64,000 nucleotides of DNA from Paenibacillus dauci (GTDB lineage: Bacteria; Bacillota; Bacilli; Paenibacillales; Paenibacillaceae), in assembly GCF_000971985.1 (NCBI RefSeq), contig NZ_LAQQ01000002.1, forward strand, positions 1 to 64,000. The letters are read 5' to 3'. Numbering within the stretch: position 1 is the first letter of the stretch; each line of letters opens with the position of its first letter. The translations under genes were made by a program, and so were the position numbers. Below the pieces are notes generated by a model that made no database searches, was not told where the DNA came from, and saw nothing but the letters and a program-made list of their open reading frames with translations. Shown here in pieces: positions 50,259-58,192 of the stretch.

Positions 50259-52337
50259 ATGCCTAAGCCGCTCCAGCAACACCGTTATATGCCAGGGCTG
50301 GATGGCCTCCGGGCATTCGCCGTACTGGCTGTTATTATTTATCATCTCAATACCGATTGGGCACCCGGCGGACTGCTGGGTGTTGGAATCTTCTTTGTGT
50401 TATCGGGTTATCTGATCACGGATATTCTGGCTGGGCAGTGGGAACGCCATCACCGCTTTGCCATGAAGGACTTCTGGATTCGCCGCGCACGCAGACTGCT
50501 GCCGGCCATGTTCGTCATGATCGCCGTAGTGGCGGTCTGGTGTCTGATCGGCGACCACTCCAGACTTAGCGCGCTGGCTGGAGATATTCCGGCAGCCCTG
50601 CTGTATGTGAGCAACTGGTGGTTTATTTTCCATAAAGTATCGTACTTTGAGAGCTTCGGACCGGCTTCACCACTCGGTCATCTCTGGTCACTCGCTGTAG
50701 AGGAGCAGTTCTATCTGTTATGGCCGTTCCTGCTGCTGCTTGGACTGAAATTCCTGCCCAAGCGCGGTAATCTGGCAGGCTGGATTGTCAGCCTGTCCAT
50801 TATCTCGGCACTGCTCATGGCCGTCATCTATGTGCCGGGTGAAGATCCCAGCCGTGTATATTATGGGACGGATACGCGCATATTCGCCCTGCTGATCGGG
50901 GCGGCGCTGGCGATTGTCTGGCCGAGCATGAAGCTTAAAAGCAGCGTATCTGCTCCTGCACGGAATGTACTCGATGGAATAGGTACCATCTCTCTGCTGG
51001 TGCTGATCTGGCTCGTCTGGCATACGAATGAATATCAGCCGTTCCTGTATCGCGGAGGCATGCTGCTCATCGCTATCCTGACCGCGATTCTAATCGCTGT
51101 ACTAGCTCATCCGGCGAGCCGCCTGGCAGTTATCGTCGGCAGCAAGCCGCTGCGCTGGCTGGGCAAGCGCTCCTACGGTCTGTACCTGTGGCATTTTCCC
51201 GTTATTACGCTCAGTACGCCGCAGGTCAGCACGGAGGAGCCTTCGATTCTGCGGGCCATTATCCAGGTGGCAGTCAGTCTGGCACTGGCCGAGCTTAGCT
51301 GGAGATATGTCGAAGAGCCGATTCGAAAAAACGGCTTCCGTCAGGTGCTGAACCGCACGTATGCACAGCGCAACCAATGGCGCAATTCTCGCGCCTTGAT
51401 CTACGGCGGCGGTGCTGCCATGCTGTTCGTCGTATCGGCACTCGTGCTGGGACATGTCGTCTCCAGCTCGGCACCCAAAGTCGATCCGCAGCAGCCACAG
51501 TCTGTGTTCATCGTCGGCAAGCCTGCTTCTACCGAAGACAAGTCCGACTCGAAAACGGACAAGATGCCCAAGGAAGTAGCAGAGACTGTGAAGCCCAAAG
51601 ATAAGACTACTCCTCAGGACAGCACAGCTGGACAGGATGCCGGGAACAAACAAAATGCCGACTCATCGGATAACAAGTCTAACGAGAGTAACGATGAATC
51701 AACGAGCAAGCCATCTTCCGGCAGAACGACAGGATCGAGTAGCCTGAATTCGGGCAGTACCAAGGAATCGACTTCCGGTAAGCCTAGCAAGCTGGCGTCG
51801 GCTTCCCAGCAGAATTCTTCCGATCCTGCATCTGCGGTGAACAAGAAAGTGCTGGATAAAATCGTCTCTGGCGACGGAGTAACTGCGATTGGGGATTCGG
51901 TTATGCTGGACGTGGCCCGTCATTTGAGCGAAGTCATGCCGGGTATTACGATCGACGGCCGGGTAGGCCGCCAGATGACCGAAGCCCCGGCAGAAATCCA
52001 GCAGCTGCGCCGCAGTGGTCACCTGGGCTCCAAGGTTATTATCGAGCTTGGTACTAATGGTTCCTTTACCCGGGAACAGCTGGAAGGTCTGCTGGATGAA
52101 CTGGGCGATGCGAAGAAGATTATTCTGGTGAACACCCGCGTACCGCGTCCATGGGAGACGCTCGTGAATGATACGATCAACGCAGTAGCTGCGGAAGATT
52201 CGCGCATTACTGTTGTAGACTGGTATTCGGCGAGTAAGGGACAAGACAGCTTCTTCGCGACCGACGGTGTGCATGTGAATCCGTCAGGTGCCAAAGTATT
52301 CGCGACGCTGGTTGCCAACGCGATTGCCGGTAAGTAA
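50259..52337 (+). CDS. OatA-like acyltransferase with SGNH domain
   Basis: This 692-residue membrane protein of the acyltransferase-3 family acetylates cell-surface sugars (peptidoglycan or secondary polymers). About eleven membrane helices (residues 10-410) include the motif YMPGLDGLRAFAVLAVI and PLGHLWSLAVEEQFY with the catalytic His. A Ser/Lys/Asp-rich linker (about 415-525) leads to an extracellular SGNH domain with S547 (AIGDSV), GTNG and D669/H672 (DGVHVNP), which completes acetyl transfer. OatA-type proteins confer lysozyme resistance; the acceptor here is inferred. GGCGGTGGG precedes the ATG. Confidence 0.92.
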   Translation: MPKPLQQHRYMPGLDGLRAFAVLAVIIYHLNTDWAPGGLLGVGIFFVLSGYLITDILAGQWERHHRFAMKDFWIRRARRLLPAMFVMIAVVAVWCLIGDHSRLSALAGDIPAALLYVSNWWFIFHKVSYFESFGPASPLGHLWSLAVEEQFYLLWPFLLLLGLKFLPKRGNLAGWIVSLSIISALLMAVIYVPGEDPSRVYYGTDTRIFALLIGAALAIVWPSMKLKSSVSAPARNVLDGIGTISLLVLIWLVWHTNEYQPFLYRGGMLLIAILTAILIAVLAHPASRLAVIVGSKPLRWLGKRSYGLYLWHFPVITLSTPQVSTEEPSILRAIIQVAVSLALAELSWRYVEEPIRKNGFRQVLNRTYAQRNQWRNSRALIYGGGAAMLFVVSALVLGHVVSSSAPKVDPQQPQSVFIVGKPASTEDKSDSKTDKMPKEVAETVKPKDKTTPQDSTAGQDAGNKQNADSSDNKSNESNDESTSKPSSGRTTGSSSLNSGSTKESTSGKPSKLASASQQNSSDPASAVNKKVLDKIVSGDGVTAIGDSVMLDVARHLSEVMPGITIDGRVGRQMTEAPAEIQQLRRSGHLGSKVIIELGTNGSFTREQLEGLLDELGDAKKIILVNTRVPRPWETLVNDTINAVAAEDSRITVVDWYSASKGQDSFFATDGVHVNPSGAKVFATLVANAIAGK

Positions 52338-52499
52338 ATCGGGATTGAACGCCGGTAGTCGAATCATATTAGCGAAACAGATTTTGGTGTATATAACTAG
52401 ATTTAGAGGATATATTTTACAATTCATACGTAAGTCCTATACAGCTCATTTAACAAATGTTCGATATAATAAAAGGAAGAAAATCGTGTATCACAAGTG

Positions 52500-52548
52500 C
52501 TCCCTCCGGGCCGACTGCCATTCAGTCAGCGTGGAGGGAGTTTTTAAT
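52500..52548 (+). terminator. Terminator after the acyltransferase gene
   Basis: CTCCCTCC/GGAGGGAG brackets an inner hairpin (GACTG/CAGTC) and is followed by TTTTTAATT. Confidence 0.85.
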
Positions 52549-52563
52549 TGCACAGGGATTATG

Positions 52564-52692
52564 TTAGTAATAAGGTTTGTTTTTTTCATCCATTGCACGT
52601 ACTTGTTCTTCCAATAGACGTATTCTTCGATTTTGACGATACAAGATTGGAGAGGTTACTATAATAAAAAAAATGATAACTCCTATAATCAT
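52564..52692 (-). CDS. Small single-helix membrane protein
   Basis: This 42-residue ORF has a consensus ribosome site (AAGGAGG) six bases from its ATG. Residues 2-17 form a hydrophobic helix (IIGVIIFFIIVTSPIL), followed by a basic turn and a charged helical stretch with LLEEQ. The layout (one helix, then an amphipathic tail) resembles small phage-shock-like or regulatory membrane peptides, but I do not recognise the family. It is divergent to rlmH and convergent with the acyltransferase gene. Confidence 0.6.
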   Translation of the reverse strand: MIIGVIIFFIIVTSPILYRQNRRIRLLEEQVRAMDEKNKPYY

Positions 52693-52901
52693 ATGAAGCC
52701 TCCTTATGTAAATAGATCTTAAAATAGTCTACATAGAATAAAGTATCTATTCAAAATAAAATGCAGAAAATAAAGTATGACATGATTTTTGAAATGATGA
52801 AAGAGGATATTAGCAGACTCTATCATGATATCTGGTATGATAATAATATGTGAGTTCCAGCGACGGAAGACAAAGAAGTAGTATTCAGGAGGAAATTATT
52901 T

Positions 52902-53381
52902 ATGTTCATACAGATTATTGGAGTAGGTAAGCTTAAGGAGAAATACCTCGTACAGGGAATCGCCGAGTACGCCAAGCGGCTGACGCCATACATCAAGTTC
53001 CAGGTAATTGAAGTTAGTGACGAGAAAGCACCAGATACACTCAGCGATGCCGAAGTAAGGATTGTGAAAGACAAAGAAGGCGAGCGAATTCTAGCGCAGA
53101 TCAAGCCGGATGCGCATGTGATTACACTGACGTTGGACGGCAAGCTGTGGAGCTCCGAAGATCTGGCGGCCGAGATTGATAAGCTGGGTACGTATGGCAG
53201 CAGTCATGTAGTTTTTGTGATTGGCGGTAGTCACGGGATCGGGGATGAGGTGCTGAAGCGGGCGCAGCAGAAGCTATGTTTTGGTCGGATGACGCTGCCG
53301 CATCAGTTGATGCGATTGGTACTGGTAGAGCAGATTTACCGGGCGGTGAAGATTAACCGGGGTGAACCATACCATAAGTAG
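52902..53381 (+). CDS. rlmH: 23S rRNA (pseudouridine1915-N3) methyltransferase RlmH
   Basis: This SPOUT methyltransferase of 159 residues (trefoil-knot fold) modifies pseudouridine 1915 of 23S rRNA. The family ends are clear: [16 protein letters not shown] at the start, [13 protein letters not shown] in the knot and GEPYHK at the end. AGGAGGAAA lies upstream. The gene is intact. Its 3' end is the classic insertion point of SCC elements in staphylococci (orfX), and a second copy of that 3' end lies 2.66 kb downstream. Confidence 0.97.
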   Translation: MFIQIIGVGKLKEKYLVQGIAEYAKRLTPYIKFQVIEVSDEKAPDTLSDAEVRIVKDKEGERILAQIKPDAHVITLTLDGKLWSSEDLAAEIDKLGTYGSSHVVFVIGGSHGIGDEVLKRAQQKLCFGRMTLPHQLMRLVLVEQIYRAVKINRGEPYHK

Positions 53382-53387
53382 GGTGAA
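53361..53387 (+). repeat. att-like repeat, left copy (3' end of rlmH)
   Basis: GGTGAACCATACCATAAGTAG encodes GEPYHK-stop of rlmH. It recurs at 56022 with 22 of 27 bases identical (counting six bases past the stop). The first three mismatches are all third-codon-position synonymous changes. Confidence 0.75.
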
Positions 53388-53683
53388 ATTTTGGATTTGA
53401 ATATTATAGTATAAGAATTCTTTATAATAAAGAGAAGATTTATAACAAAGAAACTGATCGAACAAATGATTTGAAACTTTATCTCTGTTTTCACGTATCA
53501 TGTATCACGTATAATGTATAAACGAAGAAATATTCTGTACTTAAGTTAGGGTTAGCGCCAATTGGTTCGAATCCAATCGGGTTCGTAAGCTTTGTTGTCT
53601 CCCTAGCCATCCTTTCACTAATACGATATTGGTTGGATAATTCAATTCTTCGTAATAAGATTGTCCAAGAGGAGGGAACGCCC

Positions 53684-53791
53684 ATGAAACTCATACTTCA
53701 AGAAAAGATTAAAAGGCTTATTAATGCTACTGTGGAATCTGGGTGGACTTTAGCTGCGAACTTAGTTGCATCAGGTGCTACGCTAACCTAA
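53684..53791 (+). CDS. 35-residue ORF with strong ribosome site
   Basis: This short ORF of 35 residues starts MKLILQEKIKRLIN and ends VASGATLT. AAGAGGAGGG lies seven bases before ATG 53684. A hairpin (GGATAAT/ATTGTCC, 53635-53666) sits directly before that ribosome site and could mask it. The peptide has a basic amphipathic first half and a small-residue second half. I do not recognise it. It lies about 120 bases upstream of the OLD nuclease gene within the AT-rich segment. Confidence 0.45.
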   Translation: MKLILQEKIKRLINATVESGWTLAANLVASGATLT

Positions 53792-53908
53792 GTACAGAAT
53801 TCAAAAAGTGGCTCTCTAAGCTAAAAGAATAGCTTCTTTTTGAATAAGAATCTGAGGCATATTTTGAACTATATATTATGCTATTAACTTAACTATAGGG
53901 GGCTCCTA

Positions 53909-55924
53909 ATGAGACTTTTAATGGCACGTATACAAAACTATAGAAGCATAGTTGATACAGGCTGGTTTTCTGTTGAAGAAAATAAGTTAATTTTAGTAGG
54001 ACCGAATGAAGCAGGTAAGACTGCTGTTTTGCAGGCCCTTCAACAATTGAGTCCCCCTGAAGGGGTAAAAAAACTGGATGAACTTAGAGACTATCCAAGA
54101 TCAAAATATAATGATATTAGCACTAATAAAGTAAATTCAAGTAACGTTACAGTAGTTGAGGGGAAGTTTAAAATCGAAGAAACTGACAATATTGAAATTC
54201 CATCAGGTTTTGAAAATTGTCTTTATGTGTTTGAAAAAAGAATGAACAACAAGGCATATCATCACTTAGAAAATGGTCCTTCCAAAATAACTTACAAAGA
54301 GATTTCAAAAGATTTTAAACGGTTAGCAATTTACGTAGATAAACGAACGGAAGTTAGTCCAGATGAAAATGAAACGAGTTTTGCATATAAACTTTCTGAA
54401 ATCACTTCAAGTTGGGTCGACTCAACTATAATTACAGAAAGTAAAGCACAATTGTTAGACACATGGCTAGATGTTGTCTTTGAGCATATTGACGAATCTA
54501 ATGTTACAGAGGAGGAAAGATTCGATAAACTTAAAAGTAAGATTAATTTATATGAAATTGAAAAACAGTTATTAAGAGAATTTTCAAGTCATATGCCTAC
54601 TTTTGTATATTTCAATAATTATGCTAGAGTAAAACCGCTTATTCATTTGGAACAATTAGCTAGCAGAATTGAAAGTAATATTTTAGATGATGTTTATTAT
54701 GATTATGGTAATGTATGTTTACTTAAGTTGCTTGGGTTTGATGCAAGAGAACTGTCTAATCTGGGTAAAGCTACAGCAACTGGAGTTACGCAGGAAGAAT
54801 GGCAAAGATATCGAGATCAGCTTGATAAAAGACAGTATCAACTCAATGCCGCAAGCGTCAGACTGACGCGAGAAATAAATAAAGTGTGGGCACCTGATGA
54901 AAACCGTGCTGAAGCTTCTAAACTTAGAATTGTAGCTGACGGTCAGTACTTAAAGGTTGTTGTAGAAGATGAAATGGGTGTAGAGATTGAATTAGACCAA
55001 AGGTCGGAAGGTTACCAATGGCTTGTATCTTTTTTCGTTATCTTTTTTGCCGAAGCTGAAGAGAAGTATAAAAACGCAATTTTATTACTTGATGAGCCTG
55101 GCTTGAATTTGCATGCCCTGAAACAAGCAGAGTTTAGAAAAACAATATCTAGATTAGGAGAGTCGAATCAAACTATCTATACTACACATTCTCCATTTAT
55201 GGTAGGAGCTAACGAATTAGATATTGTACGCGTAGTCGAAATGATAAGTAGAGAAGCAGGCACCAAGGTTAATACTACAGTGACAGCATCAGACTCTAAT
55301 GCTATTTTGCCTTTACAAGAAGCATTAGGTTACGATTTGGCTCAAAGCTTATTTACCCAACAAAGAAATCTTGTTTTTGAAGGACTGACTGATTACTGGT
55401 ATATTGAAGCAGTCTCTGAGATGTTGCGTAGTGAAGAGATGGCCAATTTAAATGAGAAAATTGCACTTATTCCTGCTGGTACAGCTAGCAAAGTTGTTTT
55501 TTATGCGACAATTCTTAAATCTCATAACCTCAAAGTAGCTGCTCTATTTGACTCTGATCCCGAAGGAGAGCAAGCTGCAAAACAAGATAACTTACTGGTT
55601 TTATTAAAGCAAACTAATATTTTACAAGTAAAGGATTTTTATCAAGGTAATGCTAAAAAAGTAGAAGTTGAAGACTTATTAAGAGATACCTTAGTATCTA
55701 TCGCTAAAAGTGAACTTGAATGGGATGTAGAAGATATAGCTGCTTCTCAGGTTTCTAGACCTATAGCAGATATTTTTTCTTCTCAGATTAGGGAATTTTC
55801 TAAATATAAGTTAGCTAAAGCATTTCTTCGATGGGCTCGTAGTAATAGTGCAAATTCACTGACTCAAAAAGAACAAGAACAGTGGAAGCTATTTATAGAA
55901 AAAGTGAATAAAGCACTGAAGTGA
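53909..55924 (+). CDS. OLD-family ATP-dependent endonuclease (AAA ATPase with TOPRIM)
   Basis: This 671-residue protein has an SMC/RecF-like ATPase with Walker A GPNEAGKT (31-38), a long insert, and Walker B LLLDEPGLNLH (about 392). A C-terminal TOPRIM nuclease domain follows, with VFEGLTDYWY (acidic Glu) and LFDSDPEG (DxD). OLD proteins act in phage exclusion; some pair with a UvrD helicase (Gabija), but none lies next door, so this is the stand-alone type. The RBS AGGGGG precedes the ATG. Codon use is strongly AT-biased compared with rlmH and other core genes, indicating transfer. A defence role is inferred from family and context. Confidence 0.88.
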   Translation: MRLLMARIQNYRSIVDTGWFSVEENKLILVGPNEAGKTAVLQALQQLSPPEGVKKLDELRDYPRSKYNDISTNKVNSSNVTVVEGKFKIEETDNIEIPSGFENCLYVFEKRMNNKAYHHLENGPSKITYKEISKDFKRLAIYVDKRTEVSPDENETSFAYKLSEITSSWVDSTIITESKAQLLDTWLDVVFEHIDESNVTEEERFDKLKSKINLYEIEKQLLREFSSHMPTFVYFNNYARVKPLIHLEQLASRIESNILDDVYYDYGNVCLLKLLGFDARELSNLGKATATGVTQEEWQRYRDQLDKRQYQLNAASVRLTREINKVWAPDENRAEASKLRIVADGQYLKVVVEDEMGVEIELDQRSEGYQWLVSFFVIFFAEAEEKYKNAILLLDEPGLNLHALKQAEFRKTISRLGESNQTIYTTHSPFMVGANELDIVRVVEMISREAGTKVNTTVTASDSNAILPLQEALGYDLAQSLFTQQRNLVFEGLTDYWYIEAVSEMLRSEEMANLNEKIALIPAGTASKVVFYATILKSHNLKVAALFDSDPEGEQAAKQDNLLVLLKQTNILQVKDFYQGNAKKVEVEDLLRDTLVSIAKSELEWDVEDIAASQVSRPIADIFSSQIREFSKYKLAKAFLRWARSNSANSLTQKEQEQWKLFIEKVNKALK

Positions 55925-55928
55925 GTTT

Positions 55929-55970
55929 GAAGCCGCTAAAAGTAATTAGCGGCTTCTTTGATCTTTTATA
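55929..55970 (+). terminator. Terminator after the OLD nuclease gene
   Basis: GAAGCCGCTAA/TTAGCGGCTTC is a perfect 11-base-pair stem followed by TTTGATCTTTTAT. It begins just past the stop. Confidence 0.85.
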
Positions 55971-56021
55971 TATTGATATAAATTTTATGGTCAAACTGTA
56001 CTTTGCGTTTAAGTACATTAC

Positions 56022-56048
56022 GGTGAGCCGTATCATAAGTAGAGCGAA
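56022..56048 (+). repeat. att-like repeat, right copy (second rlmH 3' end)
   Basis: GGTGAGCCGTATCATAAGTAG encodes GEPYHK-stop in codons that differ from rlmH at three third positions. No rlmH coding sequence precedes it. The core CCGTATCATAAGTAG resembles the staphylococcal SCC att core GCRTATCAYAARTRA. Confidence 0.72.
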
Positions 56049-56198
56049 CTGGTGAGGATTACCGTACAGATAGAGACCGCAAAAAATGCTAGAACTATGA
56101 TTCTGACAACAAACAGCCCTTCCAGCTAGAGATATCACAAGATGGCATCAAGACCAGCAGCAGTTGAAGTGAAACGCACACATAAACGAATTTTCAAT

Positions 56199-56230
56199 TT
56201 CCGCGAGCATGAAGCTTGCGGATTTTTCTT
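56199..56230 (+). terminator. Hairpin with T-tail, no intact gene upstream
   Basis: CCGCGAGC/GCTTGCGG (one G-U pair) is followed by ATTTTTCTTTATT. The 150 bases before it hold no supported ORF, so it may be left over from a lost gene beside the right att copy. Confidence 0.6.
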
Positions 56231-56353
56231 TATTAAATGACGGAATTTGTTGAATCAGGCAAAAACTTTAACAGAAAAGGCAAAGACTACAGTATGTACT
56301 CCCCTATACTTAGAGTAAATATCCTACCGATAGGAGAGGAGCTTTTTGAGAAT

Positions 56354-56977
56354 ATGACAAGTAAAATGATTCGGGCACTCGTTTTCATTCTCGCATTTTC
56401 GATTGCCGGATACGCAATGGTTCAGTATGGCGTTCTTCAAGCGAGTGATGCTGGACTGGTCTCTTTCAAATTGCAAAAGCCGGATTTTGAACTCCAACCA
56501 TGGGTGTATGTGTTATACATCCATATTTTTACCGCGATATTTGCCCTGATCATAGGACCTTTTCAACTATTTATAAAGCCAACACACGCCAGAAGACGTT
56601 GGCATCGCCTATTAGGTTATGGATATGTTTTTTCGATTGTAGTTAGTGGGATCGTGAGTGTGTATTTATCCCTTTTTGCGACAGGAGGCTGGATTTCCGG
56701 GCTTGGGTTTATGTTGCTGGGTGTATTGTGGATTGCGACTACGCTTACTGCAACGAGAAAAATTATGGCTAAAGACGTCCAGGCTCATAAAGTATGGATG
56801 CTTCGCAGTTATGCGCTTACTTTTGCAGCTGTCACGCTTCGAATCTGGTTAGCGCCGCTGGCTTTTGTGCTTGGCGATTTCGAGGCGGCGTTTCGGGTTG
56901 TCGCTTGGTTGTGCTGGATTCCTAATCTGCTCGTTATGGAAGCCGTGATTTCCAGAATGAGATTGCGTCAGCTATAG
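56354..56977 (+). CDS. DUF2306 membrane protein
   Basis: This polytopic membrane protein (207 residues from ATG 56354) has about seven helices. The conserved His residues of DUF2306 are present (LYIHIFTAIFAL, WHRLLGYGY, AHKVWMLRSYALT), a pattern like ferric-reductase or cytochrome b-type transmembrane proteins. The start is uncertain: GGAGAGGAG is about 13 bases from this ATG, and the frame is open to 56237. Its function is unknown. It is the first intact gene to the right of the att pair, and its base composition is closer to the host. Confidence 0.75.
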   Translation: MTSKMIRALVFILAFSIAGYAMVQYGVLQASDAGLVSFKLQKPDFELQPWVYVLYIHIFTAIFALIIGPFQLFIKPTHARRRWHRLLGYGYVFSIVVSGIVSVYLSLFATGGWISGLGFMLLGVLWIATTLTATRKIMAKDVQAHKVWMLRSYALTFAAVTLRIWLAPLAFVLGDFEAAFRVVAWLCWIPNLLVMEAVISRMRLRQL

Positions 56978-57074
56978 CCCCAACATATGGCCAGACATAC
57001 CTTTTTCATATGACAGGACTCCTCTTCCCTCATGTTATACTCATGAGAACAAAAAGGCAGAAGGAGCAAGTGAT

Positions 57075-58160
57075 ATGATACCCTTTCGACATGACCATGT
57101 AGGTAGTTTTTTACGTCCTGACAACTTGAGTCAGGCGCGCGAACAATATAAAGCAGGCAGCATCACCCATGAACAATTAAGAGCTGTAGAAGATCAAGAG
57201 ATTATCCGCATTATTGAAAAGCAAAAGGAAAACGGCGTACTCGCTGTTACGGACGGAGAGCTGCGCAGAAGCTGGTGGCATTTTGATTTCTTGGGCGGTC
57301 TGGATGGCGTAGAGCTGTATGAGCAAATCGACGGACCACAATTCCACAATATGCAAACGCGCAAAGGCGGAATTCGCGTTATAGGCAAAGTGGATTTCTC
57401 GACTCATCCTTTCCTGGAGGATTTCAATTTCGTTAAGCAGCATGCAGGTGACGCAGTAGCAAAACAAACAATTCCGAGTCCGAACATGCTGCTCTATCGC
57501 TTGGAGAACGGTGCAAATGTCTATACGGATCGCGAAGCATTCCTGCAAGATACGATCGCAGCGTATCAAAAAGCGGTTCAGGCTTTCTATGACGCCGGAT
57601 GTCGCTACCTACAACTGGATGATACCGCCTGGGCAGACCTATTCTCGGAAGCGGGTCACGACAAGCTGCGTGCCAAAGGGTTGGAGCCTGCGGAAGAGTT
57701 GAAAACGATGCAGCGCATGATTAACGAATCGCTGGCTCATAAACCAGCGGATTTGGTAGTGACGATGCATATCTGCCGTGGTAACTACAAATCGAATTAT
57801 TTCTCGACGGGTGGCTATGATTACGCTTCTGAGGTGATCTTCGGCGGCTTGGATGTAGATGGATTGTTTTTGGAGTTTGACGATGAACGCTCAGGCAGTT
57901 TTGATTCATTAAAACACGTGAATCGCAAAGATCTGAAAATCGTGCTCGGTCTGCTCACATCCAAAACCGGCGAGTTAGAAGATAAAGAATACATCAAAGC
58001 CCGGATTGCCGAAGCGGCTACGTATGTGCCGTTGGAACAACTTTGTTTGAGCCCGCAATGCGGATTCTCGTCTACAGAAGAGGGCAATATTTTAACAGAA
58101 GACGAGCAATGGCGTAAGCTTCGTTACGTGAAGGAAATTGCAGACGAGGTATGGGCATAA
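57075..58160 (+). CDS. Cobalamin-independent methionine synthase-like protein (YxjG/YxjH type)
   Basis: This 361-residue TIM-barrel protein corresponds to the C-terminal catalytic half of MetE. It shows DHVGSFLRP at the start, LQLDDTAW, HICRGNYKS and CLSPQCGFSS, which supply His and Cys zinc ligands. YxjG/YxjH of Bacillus make methionine from homocysteine with an alternative methyl donor. GAAGGAG lies before the ATG and a -10 TATACT at 57036-57041. The leader is only about 30 bases, so unlike the Bacillus genes it has no room for a SAM riboswitch. It is followed 32 bases later by an aldehyde dehydrogenase gene. Confidence 0.88.
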   Translation: MIPFRHDHVGSFLRPDNLSQAREQYKAGSITHEQLRAVEDQEIIRIIEKQKENGVLAVTDGELRRSWWHFDFLGGLDGVELYEQIDGPQFHNMQTRKGGIRVIGKVDFSTHPFLEDFNFVKQHAGDAVAKQTIPSPNMLLYRLENGANVYTDREAFLQDTIAAYQKAVQAFYDAGCRYLQLDDTAWADLFSEAGHDKLRAKGLEPAEELKTMQRMINESLAHKPADLVVTMHICRGNYKSNYFSTGGYDYASEVIFGGLDVDGLFLEFDDERSGSFDSLKHVNRKDLKIVLGLLTSKTGELEDKEYIKARIAEAATYVPLEQLCLSPQCGFSSTEEGNILTEDEQWRKLRYVKEIADEVWA

Positions 58161-58192
58161 TCCATTTATTCAGATAAAAAAGGGGTTATAAC

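Larger units (their letters stand above)
53361..56048 (+). mobile_element. Putative SCC-like insertion at rlmH carrying an OLD-family nuclease
   Basis: An AT-rich segment is bounded by two copies of the rlmH 3' end. The right copy still reads GEPYHK-stop but in different codons, as expected if it came with an element from another rlmH allele. Cargo is a 35-residue ORF and an OLD-type ATPase-TOPRIM nuclease. No serine recombinase (ccr) is present in the window, so this is either a non-autonomous unit, a remnant, or part of a larger composite. Base composition differs plainly from the flanking core genes. Confidence 0.6.

Noticed and set aside
53548-53585. Complete tRNA gene
   Set aside because: Only a T-arm and perhaps part of a D-arm are present; no acceptor stem, anticodon arm or CCA.
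53491-53694. 67-codon minus-strand frame across the tRNA-like sequence
   Set aside because: It contains the translated T-arm-like bases and has no ribosome site.
57000-57074. SAM (S-box) riboswitch before the methionine-synthase-like gene
   Set aside because: The apparent leader is about 30 bases and none of the S-box core is visible upstream.
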